From contig DAGF01000008.1 in assembly GCA_002495645.1 (NCBI GenBank), positions 1-30,874 on the forward strand: 30,874 nt of DNA, given 5' to 3'. The notes under the pieces are model-generated. The model made no database searches, was not told where the DNA came from, and saw only the letters and a list, made by a program, of their open reading frames with translations. Made by a program: the position numbers and the translations under genes. This document shows positions 16,532 through 24,054 of this stretch, piece by piece. Position 1 is the first letter of the stretch. The number at the start of each line of letters is the position of its first letter. The DNA is from Euryarchaeota archaeon UBA549 (lineage in GTDB: Archaea; Thermoplasmatota; Poseidoniia; Poseidoniales; Poseidoniaceae).

Positions 16532-16984
16532 TCAAAGACCCAAGGCATCGGGTTGAGCCCGGGTTGAGAAGCGTTCGACGTTGCCGTCGCCATCGATGAG
16601 GAACTTCTCAAAATTCCAGCGCACATCACCTGCTTCGCCCCCGGACACGGCGCTTTGACACAGTCGCTCAAACAAAGGAAGGCGGTCCGAGCCGTTGACG
16701 TCAATTTTCGCCATCAACGGGAAGGAGACGTTGTATTTGGATGAGGTGAACTCGCATATTTCGTCGTGTGTTCCGGGCTCCTGGGCCCCGAATTGGTTGC
16801 AGGGGAAGCCGACCACGGTCAGGTCATCGTGCTTCTCGTGGAGTTCTTGCAGACCTGCATATTGGGGTGTGGCGCCGCAGGCGCTGGCGACGTTGACCAC
16901 CAACCAACGCTCGCCACCAAGGTTGCGCAGGGTCGTTGTTTCGCCGTTCATGGTCTGGAAAGGTTCGTCGAGCAAGTGGGTCAT
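16532..16984 (-). CDS. gpx: Glutathione peroxidase family (thiol peroxidase)
   Basis: It reduces H2O2 or organic peroxides; non-selenium members of this type usually use thioredoxin. At 150 aa the length is slightly short. The peroxidatic Cys36 lies in NVASACGATPQY. The family signature FPCNQFGAQEPG is at 60-71 and WNFEKFLI near the C-terminus supplies the catalytic Trp/Asn. The usual resolving Cys of thioredoxin-dependent members (the QFC position) is Thr80 here, but Cys77 (DEICEF) sits three residues earlier and may replace it. Archaeal members are likely of bacterial origin. It is divergent from the cyclophilin gene (87-base gap), and its stop abuts that of the SDR gene. Confidence 0.92.
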   Translation of the reverse strand: MTHLLDEPFQTMNGETTTLRNLGGERWLVVNVASACGATPQYAGLQELHEKHDDLTVVGFPCNQFGAQEPGTHDEICEFTSSKYNVSFPLMAKIDVNGSDRLPLFERLCQSAVSGGEAGDVRWNFEKFLIDGDGNVERFSTRAQPDALGL

Positions 16985-17071
16985 ATCTGTTCGTTTTCAC
17001 GGCCCATTATGAACATGTGCTTCGCCGCAAGACAGGCAAATCCTCTTCAAGTGCCGCTCTGTGGTTGAACC

Positions 17072-17632
17072 ATGCAAGTCCTCATGGAAACGACCTCTGG
17101 CAACATAACCATCGAATTGTTCACCGACACCATGCCCATCACGGCCGGTAATTTCCTTGATTTGGTGCAACAAGGCTACTACGACGGTTTGCATTTCCAC
17201 CGGGTGATCAAGGGCTTCATGCTCCAAGGAGGATGCCCCTACTCAGCCGACCCAAATTCTCCACGAGCAGGCACTGGTGGCCCAAAGAGCGGTGGAAAAT
17301 ACACCACCAGCGACGGTCAAACCATTGTGCGAAACCGCGGTGGAAACATCCCCGATGAACACCCTGAGAACGCTCAATTCACCAACAAGGTCGGCACCTT
17401 GTCCATGGCCAACACCGGCCGACCGGACAGCGGTGGTTCACAATTTTTCATCAACACCAAGCACAACGATTTCCTTGACTGGTGGGACACAAGGTCGCCA
17501 TCCGCGCATCCCGTTTTCGGTCAAGTCATCGAGGGTATGGACGTCGTGAGGACCATTGAAAACATTCGAACAAACCACAGCGACCGTCCCAAAACGCCAC
17601 AGCAAATCATCCGCTGCACCGTTCTTGAGTGA
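17072..17632 (+). CDS. Peptidyl-prolyl cis-trans isomerase, cyclophilin type
   Basis: It catalyses proline cis-trans isomerisation during protein folding. At 186 aa with no signal peptide it should be cytoplasmic. Cyclophilin motifs are FHRVIKGFMLQGG (active-site Arg, Phe and Gln), GTLSMANTG, GGSQFFI and HPVFGQVIEGMDVV. A loop rich in Gly/Lys/Asn (about residues 65-100) is longer than in E. coli PpiB and resembles archaeal and eukaryotic forms. It is followed after 9 bases by an isoaspartyl-peptidase gene, so the two are probably one transcript, which would pair protein folding with repair or removal of damaged residues (inference). Confidence 0.94.
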   Translation: MQVLMETTSGNITIELFTDTMPITAGNFLDLVQQGYYDGLHFHRVIKGFMLQGGCPYSADPNSPRAGTGGPKSGGKYTTSDGQTIVRNRGGNIPDEHPENAQFTNKVGTLSMANTGRPDSGGSQFFINTKHNDFLDWWDTRSPSAHPVFGQVIEGMDVVRTIENIRTNHSDRPKTPQQIIRCTVLE

Positions 17633-17641
17633 GGTGAGCGC

Positions 17642-18592
17642 GTGGTCGTCCTCGCCGTGCACGGTGGTGCAGGTGGCGACGGCCCATGGCGCGGCATGAC
17701 CGATGCTGACCCCCAACGCGTGGCCTGCATGGAAGCGCTGCTCAACGACCTCGGTGAGCGCCTGCAAGCCGGCACCTTGGACGCTCTGGAAGCGGTCACC
17801 CTCGCTGTTGAAGCGATGGAAAACGAACCGCTGTTTAACGCAGGCCTCGGCTCGGTGTTGGACGAAAACGGCCACGTTGGCATGGATGCAAGCATCATGC
17901 GGGGCGAAGACCAAGCCGCAGGCTCGGTCATCGGCCTGACCACCACGCGCCACCCCGTACGAGCTGCACAGCAATTGCTCAAACAGGGCTGGCCGGTCAT
18001 GTTGGCTGGTCGACCGGGCGATGAATTCGCCAAGAAGCACGAGGTTGAACAAATGGATTCGTCGTGGTTTGAAACCGATTTGCGCAGAGCCCAATGGCAG
18101 AAATGGAAATCGCAGCGATTGCGACCCGGCGCCACCGACGAGGAGGATGCGCTGCTCGACCACGACGGGGAAGAAGATGGATGGGGCACGGTTGGCGCCG
18201 TCGCTCTGGACGTGCACGGCCGTGTCGCTGCAGCAACGTCCACGGGTGGCATGACGGGCAAGCCCGTCGGACGCGTCGGCGACACGCCCGTCATCGGTGC
18301 TGGGACATGGGCGGACCCAAACATCGCCGTTTCATGCACCGGCGTGGGTGAAGCATTCATCCGAACCGTGGCGGCTCACTCGGTCGCCGTTCACCACCGC
18401 AATGTCGGGTTGGAAGAAGCAGCACGCATGGTGCTTGAGGAAGTTGAACCGTTGGGTGGGCGCGGAGGGCTCATTGCTGTCAACGTGGACGGTGAGGTGG
18501 TCATGCCGTTTCAGACCATGCTGATGTACCGCGGCCTGTACGCCGATGGCGTCTGCAAGGTAGGGATTGGACCGGACTTTGTTCAATCATAA
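17642..18592 (+). CDS. Isoaspartyl peptidase/plant-type L-asparaginase (Ntn hydrolase)
   Basis: It is an N-terminal nucleophile hydrolase of the EcAIII/plant asparaginase family that hydrolyses isoaspartyl dipeptides or asparagine. It is made as a precursor that cleaves itself before a Thr. The alpha-chain opening AVHGGAGG, NAGLGSVL and MDASIM are present. The nucleophile is Thr183 in GTVGAVALD, preceded by an acidic low-complexity linker (about 165-181) that would form the loose end of the alpha chain. STGGMTGKPVGRVGDTP and CTGVGEAFIR in the beta chain are substrate-binding motifs. The GTG start at 17642 follows GAGGTGAG, nine bases after the cyclophilin stop. At 316 aa it has the family length. 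Confidence 0.92.
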   Translation: MVVLAVHGGAGGDGPWRGMTDADPQRVACMEALLNDLGERLQAGTLDALEAVTLAVEAMENEPLFNAGLGSVLDENGHVGMDASIMRGEDQAAGSVIGLTTTRHPVRAAQQLLKQGWPVMLAGRPGDEFAKKHEVEQMDSSWFETDLRRAQWQKWKSQRLRPGATDEEDALLDHDGEEDGWGTVGAVALDVHGRVAAATSTGGMTGKPVGRVGDTPVIGAGTWADPNIAVSCTGVGEAFIRTVAAHSVAVHHRNVGLEEAARMVLEEVEPLGGRGGLIAVNVDGEVVMPFQTMLMYRGLYADGVCKVGIGPDFVQS

Positions 18593-18633
18593 ACGCCCCT
18601 AAGTTCATGACCTGTTGAGCATGGCAAGCGGTC

Positions 18634-19809
18634 ATGCCTGTTGATGCGGAAGAAGCGTTGCGCCGAGCAACACTCATCCGCAGCGACCCTTCCCTGCGCG
18701 GCGTTACACGGCGCAACATTGCTACCGAAGAAGGTGAAGTGGAGTGGGAATACCTCGCTCCCGACGGCGACCCCATCGAAGAGGAAGACCGCATTCAACG
18801 CTGGAACAGCATGGGCTTACCTCCCGCGTGGGAGGACGTCTGGATTTGCCCGAATCCACGCGGCCACATTCAAGCGACGGGTCGAGACGTGAAAGGGCGG
18901 CTGCAGTACCGTTACCACCCCGACTGGACGGAGATCACGACGGAGATGAAGTACGACGACGTGGCGTATTTTGCTTCGCAATTGCCGCGCCTGCGTCGAC
19001 AGGTGGCTCGCGATATTGACGGGGGCGACATGAGCCTTGACACCGTGGCAGCCCTCGTGGTCCGGTTGATGGATTTGTACAACATTCGGGTCGGTTCCGA
19101 TGAATACGCCCGCGCCAACGAATCCTACGGGTTGACGACCCTCAAATCCATGCACGTCAAGCACATCAAAGGTGAAGAAGCCGAAGGCCGCCACGATGTG
19201 GTGTTCTCCTTCACCGGGAAATCTGGCAAGGATTGGGACATCACCATTGAGGACGACCACCTGGTGGATTTGATTTTGAAAACGAACCGATTGGGCGCCA
19301 AAGACGCTGACCTCTTCATGTACATCTCCGAGGCCGGAAACGAAGTGGACCTCAAAGCCGAACACATCAACCAGTACATTCGCGCCTCAAGCGGCATGGG
19401 CTTCACCGCCAAAAATTTCCGAACCTGGGCTGCTACTTCACGCTGCGCAGAACGGTTGGCCTTCCTCGCTGTACCGCAAGATGAGTCGGCGATGAAGGCG
19501 TGGAAGCGACGAGTGCCCTCGGTGGAATCCATTGACAAAATGTGGACCGGGGGCGATTGGGAGCCGCCCGCAACGGAAACAGCGCGAAACAAGGTCATGC
19601 TCGCCGTCATCGATACCGTGGCCTCGGATTTGGGCAACACCCGAGCCGTCTGCCGTTCATCCTACATCCATCCGTGGTTCCTCGATGCATGGACCGAAGG
19701 GCGGCTGGCCGAGGCGTGGGCTGAGTACGCTGAGATGCGCGCGATGGGGAACATGACGCCCGGGGAAAGCACGACCTTGCGGATTTTGAAGGCCGTTGTC
19801 AGAGGCTGA
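18634..19809 (+). CDS. DNA topoisomerase IB, bacterial/poxvirus-like
   Basis: It relaxes supercoils through a 3'-phosphotyrosyl intermediate. The catalytic set of small type IB enzymes is visible: Arg in YNIRVGSDEYAR (about R152), Lys in FTGKSGK (about K196), Arg in FTAKNFRTW (about R263), and the nucleophile Tyr344 in CRSSYIHP. At 391 aa it is the compact bacterial type, not the longer eukaryote-like enzyme of Thaumarchaeota. It begins at ATG 18634, 41 bases after the peptidase gene, and could belong to the same transcript. Archaea usually relax DNA with topoisomerases VI and IA or gyrase, so this is likely an acquired gene; that is inference from type. Confidence 0.93.
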   Translation: MPVDAEEALRRATLIRSDPSLRGVTRRNIATEEGEVEWEYLAPDGDPIEEEDRIQRWNSMGLPPAWEDVWICPNPRGHIQATGRDVKGRLQYRYHPDWTEITTEMKYDDVAYFASQLPRLRRQVARDIDGGDMSLDTVAALVVRLMDLYNIRVGSDEYARANESYGLTTLKSMHVKHIKGEEAEGRHDVVFSFTGKSGKDWDITIEDDHLVDLILKTNRLGAKDADLFMYISEAGNEVDLKAEHINQYIRASSGMGFTAKNFRTWAATSRCAERLAFLAVPQDESAMKAWKRRVPSVESIDKMWTGGDWEPPATETARNKVMLAVIDTVASDLGNTRAVCRSSYIHPWFLDAWTEGRLAEAWAEYAEMRAMGNMTPGESTTLRILKAVVRG

Positions 19810-19838
19810 ACATCGCTGGTTTCACTGTCGGGCTCATA

Positions 19839-19847
19839 TTTATTAAA
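19839..19847 (+). promoter_or_regulatory. TATA-like box of the fumarase gene
   Basis: TTTATTAAA is the only AT-rich tract in the 59-base gap after the topoisomerase gene. Its centre is about 26 bases before the ATG at 19869, the normal archaeal TATA-to-transcription-start spacing. The mRNA would therefore be leaderless, which fits the absence of a Shine-Dalgarno (CTTTTCTTC precedes the ATG). Confidence 0.6.
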
Positions 19848-19868
19848 TGCCGACTGTGGCTTTTCTTC

Positions 19869-21470
19869 ATGGCTAAACATCGTGCCGGCGACCGCCGCAT
19901 CATCAGCATCAGCATCCCTGAACAACTCGCCAAAAAACTCGACCGAAAAGTGGGCAAAGGCCGCAAAGGCGGACGTTCGGCAACCATTGCAAAATTGATT
20001 GAGCAAGGGCTGAATCAACCCAGTTCTGCCCCCGCACCAGCACCTGCAAACGCCACGCAACCTCAGGCACCGAAGGGGGATGTGCGTGTTGAATCCGACA
20101 CCATGGGTGAATTGGAAGTGCCGGGCGACCGGTATTTTGGCTGCCAAACGGCTCGTTCACTGCTCAATTTTGACATCGGTCACGACACCATGCCAACGGG
20201 CGTGATTCGAGCCTTTGGTGTGCTCAAGCAAGCGGCGGCGAAAACCAACGTTGCGCTCAAGCAATTGGACCCGGAGGTTGGAGATTTGATCATCGCCGCT
20301 TCTCAAGAAGTCCTCGAAGGCCGCCTCAACGACCACTTTCCCTTGCGCGTGTGGCAGACTGGTAGCGGCACACAATCCAACATGAACACAAACGAAGTCA
20401 TCGCTAACCGCGCCATTGAACTCGCCGGTGGCGTCCTCGGGTCAAAATCCCCCGTCCACCCCAACGACCACGTTAACCGGGCTCAATCCTCCAACGACAC
20501 CTTTCCCACCGCCATGCACATCGCTGCCGCCGAGGCGTTTACCCACCGGTTACTGCCCAGTGTCCGAGCCCTTCGAAGTGCACTCCACGCCAAAGCGGTT
20601 GAGTGGGAATCCATCGTGAAAATCGGCCGAACCCACCTCATGGACGCGGTTCCACTGACCCTTGGGCAGGAAGCGTCCGGTTGGGTAGCCCAACTGGACG
20701 CCGACCTGCGTCGCCTCGACTTTGCCCTTGACGACCTGTTTGAACTGGCCTTGGGCGGCACCGCCGTGGGAACGGGACTCAACGCTCACCCCCTCTTCGC
20801 GCAAATGGTCGCCGACGAAATTGCCAACATCACGGGCTTGACCTTCTGTTCAGCTGAGAATAAATTCGCTCAACTGGCCGCCCACGACGCCATCGTCGCC
20901 GCCTCAGGTGCACTGAACACCCTCGCAGCGTCCTTGATGAAAATCGCCAACGACATCCGGTGGCTGGGCTCTGGCCCACGTTGTGGCCTTGGGGAATTGG
21001 CGCTTCCAGCCAATGAGCCCGGCTCGTCCATCATGCCCGGCAAGGTGAATCCAACCCAATCAGAAGCCATGACGATGGTGTGTTGTCAGGTGATGGGGAA
21101 CCACACCGCCATCACCATCGGTGGCAGCCAAGGAAACTTTGAGTTGAACGTCTTCAAGCCGATGATGATTCACAATTTCCTCCACTCGGTTGACTTGCTG
21201 ACCGATGCATGCCGCACCTTCCGCACCCGTTGTGTTGAGGGTTTGGTGGCGGTGGAAGACAACATTCAGTCCCACCTGGAAAATTCCTTGATGCTGGTGA
21301 CGGCGCTCAACAACCACATCGGGTACGACAAGGCGGCGAAGATCGCCAAGAATGCTCACGAAAAGGGCACGACGCTTCGAGCCTCAGCGCTGGAACTCGG
21401 CTACCTGACCAACGAGGAATTCGATGCGTGGGTTCGCCCTGAAAACATGACGGGGCCGAAACAGCGTTGA
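19869..21470 (+). CDS. fumC: Class II fumarase with N-terminal ribbon-helix-helix domain
   Basis: Residues about 72-533 are a complete class II fumarate hydratase (fumarate to malate, TCA cycle). They show SGTQSNMNTNE (166-176), SSND (207-210), RTHLMDAVPLTLGQE with catalytic His256, and the superfamily signature GSSIMPGKVNP (385-395). Residues 1-50 are extra. They match a CopG/Arc-type ribbon-helix-helix: a basic lead, the beta-strand RIISISIP, helix QLAKKLDRKVG, then GGRSATIAKLIEQGL. A Pro/Ala/Gln linker (51-70) follows. The frame is continuous with one start, and the leaderless promoter spacing supports ATG 19869, so the fusion seems real. Class II fumarases are tetramers, which would bring two RHH dimers together. 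DNA binding is inferred. Confidence 0.93.
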   Translation: MAKHRAGDRRIISISIPEQLAKKLDRKVGKGRKGGRSATIAKLIEQGLNQPSSAPAPAPANATQPQAPKGDVRVESDTMGELEVPGDRYFGCQTARSLLNFDIGHDTMPTGVIRAFGVLKQAAAKTNVALKQLDPEVGDLIIAASQEVLEGRLNDHFPLRVWQTGSGTQSNMNTNEVIANRAIELAGGVLGSKSPVHPNDHVNRAQSSNDTFPTAMHIAAAEAFTHRLLPSVRALRSALHAKAVEWESIVKIGRTHLMDAVPLTLGQEASGWVAQLDADLRRLDFALDDLFELALGGTAVGTGLNAHPLFAQMVADEIANITGLTFCSAENKFAQLAAHDAIVAASGALNTLAASLMKIANDIRWLGSGPRCGLGELALPANEPGSSIMPGKVNPTQSEAMTMVCCQVMGNHTAITIGGSQGNFELNVFKPMMIHNFLHSVDLLTDACRTFRTRCVEGLVAVEDNIQSHLENSLMLVTALNNHIGYDKAAKIAKNAHEKGTTLRASALELGYLTNEEFDAWVRPENMTGPKQR

Positions 21471-21472
21471 CC

Positions 21473-22546
21473 TCACGAGCGTCGAAGCGCACGAAGTTTC
21501 GCCTGGAGCGCCGATGTTCGTTCATCGGCTTCCTGTGAAGGTCCAGACGAGTTCAAGCGGCGATGGAACATCTCGCGGTCCCACACCACCACGCTCCCGT
21601 CTTCACAGCCGAGCACCATGCGTTCGCTCGTGCCGTGCATGGCGTGAACTTTGGCAAACGAACCGGATGCGAGTTTTCCGCCTTTGTTGGTCGCCCAGAC
21701 GTTCACGGTACTCGCCATACCGTCATCACGAGCCAACCAGAGAAGGGAAGCCCCGTCGTGGACCATGGCTTCGGTTTGAGCCGAAACGGGTGCGCCCTTG
21801 GAGGACCAGCAGCGTTCGCCGTTTTCTGTGCGACCCACCGCCAACCCGTCGTCCGTGGTCGCCACGTAGCCTTTGACCATGCACGTCAAATGTTCAACAG
21901 CGCCCTCTTCGGTGGAAAGCACCGCCCCGAGATGGTTTGCGACCGTTCCGTCGGTTTGACCAAACAGGCCTTGTGTCCTTCCTGAGGTTCCGCAGGTGGT
22001 GGGTGAAGAAGTGGGGGGTTTTGTGTGTTCAAACGGTGGTTCGGAGGAAACGTCCAGGTGGCCGCAGCGAGGTCGTCCAAGCCCGGCAAGAAGTTGCTCG
22101 TCTGCGACGATGAGGGTCCACGGGCGTTCATCCATCCGTTCGACCCACTGGAGTTCGCCCGATGAAGAAAATCGCCATATGGCGGATTCGATGAAATCGT
22201 TGTGCTCGATATCGTACACGGAAGAAACGGCCACGAGGTTGCCTTGCCACCACTGCACCTCATCCGCGCTTCCTTCGAGCGCAGCAGACCACTGGATTTC
22301 TCCCGAGGAACGAGACAGGACCACGACATGCAAACCGCTGGCGACAGCCACCGAAGTTTCGTTGAGAGCGATGGCGCTGATTCTGTCGTTGGTTGGCGTG
22401 GTCCAGCAGTGGTTGCCTTCACTGTCCCAGTGGGTTAATTGTCCGTCCCAACCGCCGGCGAAGACCTCGTTTTCGCTGCTGAGTTGAACCATGGAAACGG
22501 GCTGGTCCAAATTCCGGACCATCCACGTCGCCGTCTTCAGGTCCAT
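21473..22546 (-). CDS. WD40/PQQ-like beta-propeller protein, unknown role
   Basis: About 357 aa from the ATG at 22546 (MDLKTATWMVRN); an upstream in-frame start at 22624 lacks propeller character. Repeats of beta-propeller type run through the protein, for example FAGGWDGQLTHWDSEGN, ISAIALNETSVAVASGLHVVVL, GEIQWSAALEG and GCEDGSVVVWDRE near the C-terminus. They mix WD40 (xWD endings) and PQQ-like (W at blade ends) features. A low-complexity Pro/Thr/Ser insert (about 180-200) interrupts the blades. A short helical tail (SALQAKLRALRRS) ends the protein. No signal peptide or enzyme motif is seen, so it is probably a cytoplasmic scaffold. The stop lies two bases from the fumarase stop. Confidence 0.75.
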   Translation of the reverse strand: MDLKTATWMVRNLDQPVSMVQLSSENEVFAGGWDGQLTHWDSEGNHCWTTPTNDRISAIALNETSVAVASGLHVVVLSRSSGEIQWSAALEGSADEVQWWQGNLVAVSSVYDIEHNDFIESAIWRFSSSGELQWVERMDERPWTLIVADEQLLAGLGRPRCGHLDVSSEPPFEHTKPPTSSPTTCGTSGRTQGLFGQTDGTVANHLGAVLSTEEGAVEHLTCMVKGYVATTDDGLAVGRTENGERCWSSKGAPVSAQTEAMVHDGASLLWLARDDGMASTVNVWATNKGGKLASGSFAKVHAMHGTSERMVLGCEDGSVVVWDREMFHRRLNSSGPSQEADERTSALQAKLRALRRS

Positions 22547-22680
22547 GCGCTGAGGAGATGATTCACCACCATAAGGAGGTCGCCTCAATGCGCCACCTTT
22601 GTTTCCATTGTGGACCGTTTGCAAAAACCGAGCAAAGAAGAAAGGCTACCGAGACCAACACAAAACAGGGATGAGGCACC

Positions 22681-23142
22681 ATGATGACGCGCCATGATAT
22701 CGACAACGCACAACAGGCTTGGGGAGACGGAATTGTCGCCATCGCAAAGGCGCACAGCGACGGGGGAGACTATGAAGCCGTCGCGCGAAATCATGTCGAA
22801 ACATTGTACGCCTACGGGATGGGAGACGTCCTGTTCAAGCCAACGCTCGCCGCTGTTGAACAATTTCGCCCAACGTTTGACGAAGCACTGTCCTATTTTG
22901 TCGCCTCCAACAACGCCTGTCCCGAGGACAAAGGCTTCGCCATCAAGGGATGGACAAATGTCCGATTTGAAAACGCGGGCGTGATCCTTCGCGAGACGAC
23001 AGCACTCGCAATGGGGAACTACTTCTTCACAACACCTGAAGGAGATGAAGTCAAGGTGGAATACACCTTTGGATACATGCTTGATGAAATGGGAGCACTG
23101 CGAATCAATGTCCACCACTCGTCAATGCCGGCGACCGTTTGA
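22681..23142 (+). CDS. NTF2/SnoaL-like protein, probably of bacterial origin
   Basis: This 153-aa protein has the single-domain cone-shaped alpha+beta pattern of NTF2/SnoaL-like proteins. A first helix (NAQQAWGDGIVAIAKAHSDGGDYE) is followed by strands containing LYAYGMGDVLFKPT, WTNVRFENAG, MGNYFFTTPEGDEVKVEYTFGY and a final INVHHSSMP. It is close in pattern, from memory, to proteins of marine bacteria annotated only as hypothetical or misnamed phosphoribosyl-AMP cyclohydrolase; it lacks the HisI metal-binding cysteines. The function is unknown and a small-molecule-binding or enzyme role is possible. The start ATG 22681 follows GATGAGG, 134 bases from the divergent propeller gene. Confidence 0.8.
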   Translation: MMTRHDIDNAQQAWGDGIVAIAKAHSDGGDYEAVARNHVETLYAYGMGDVLFKPTLAAVEQFRPTFDEALSYFVASNNACPEDKGFAIKGWTNVRFENAGVILRETTALAMGNYFFTTPEGDEVKVEYTFGYMLDEMGALRINVHHSSMPATV

Positions 23143-23151
23143 GACGGTCGC

Positions 23152-24033
23152 CTACACGAGCGGGATTCGCCGCCTTGGAATAGCGAAGGTTAAGATGAAC
23201 GCCAACAGGCCGAAAATACAGGCCGAATAGTAGTGGCCTACGGTGAAAAAGACCAGTACCGAAGAGGTGCGAAGCAGCACGACGGAACCGGATTTCAAGG
23301 CCCAGAGGGTGAAACCAGCTGCGATGAGTGCTACGCCCATGAAGCCGAACCCAATCAACACGTAGCCTGTAGCAGCACCTCCGTCCATGAGAGGATTTTC
23401 GACTTGTGTAGGCGTCATGTCGATGGTTCGAATCTCGCATTCAGCGGCGCCCACCTCACAAGGCTGGTCTGCAAATTCAGCGCTTGAGGGGAATTCAAAG
23501 TCGATGGTGGTGAAACCGATCGGCTCAATGAGAGCAGGTGGTGAAAGCACCACACTATTGGAAAACACATCCCTGTGATCGTCGCGAGAAACGATAATGT
23601 CAACCCGAATCAACCCTGGGTCCAACCGTTCAAACGAAAATCCACCTGCTTCATCGGTCAAATTTTCCTCAGACACCCACATCGATGTGGCTTCATCGCG
23701 CCATGAGAGGTAGACCGTCGCGTTCTCAATGGGCTGCCCTGCCTCGTCCGCCACCGTCCCACGGAACGTAGCGGTGTCGTCGGGAGCCATGAGAGCCAAC
23801 CGGTTGACAAATTCGGCTGGACGAACAAGACCGTCGTTGGGGGAGGCAAAATCCAAACCGTTGAGGAACCCCATCATGCAGGTGAACAGGAGGAAAATAG
23901 CCGTGGCCTTGCCCATCGGGTGGAGATTGGGGTCCTCGATGGTAAGCACCGTTTCCGAGGAGGCAAAGAGCATCGGCGTTTCCTCAACCACCTCATCAAG
24001 GTAGGTTGGGTCGTCCTCAACGTCCTCCGCCAT
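23152..24033 (-). CDS. Membrane protein with carboxypeptidase-regulatory-like (Ig-like) domain
   Basis: 293 aa in four parts. An acidic N-terminal tail (1-38) is followed by one hydrophobic helix (about 43-60, AIFLLFTCMMGFLNGLDFA). An extracytoplasmic beta-sandwich follows (about 86-155), with the carboxypeptidase-regulatory-like pattern FRGTVADEAGQPIENATVYL and TDEAGGFSFERLDPG. Two or three further helices lie at about 219-285. A pair of cysteines (CEVGAAEC) before the second helix could form a disulfide. Such domains are common in archaeal surface proteins; the partner or substrate is unknown. It follows hflX after 21 bases on the same strand and may be co-transcribed, though a functional link is not evident. 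Confidence 0.8.
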   Translation of the reverse strand: MAEDVEDDPTYLDEVVEETPMLFASSETVLTIEDPNLHPMGKATAIFLLFTCMMGFLNGLDFASPNDGLVRPAEFVNRLALMAPDDTATFRGTVADEAGQPIENATVYLSWRDEATSMWVSEENLTDEAGGFSFERLDPGLIRVDIIVSRDDHRDVFSNSVVLSPPALIEPIGFTTIDFEFPSSAEFADQPCEVGAAECEIRTIDMTPTQVENPLMDGGAATGYVLIGFGFMGVALIAAGFTLWALKSGSVVLLRTSSVLVFFTVGHYYSACIFGLLAFILTFAIPRRRIPLV

Positions 24034-24054
24034 GCATCTACGGAGACGTGCGCC

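Noticed and set aside
23425..23440. tRNA T-loop-like GGTTCGAATC
   Set aside because: It lies inside a supported coding region, with no acceptor stem or cloverleaf around it.
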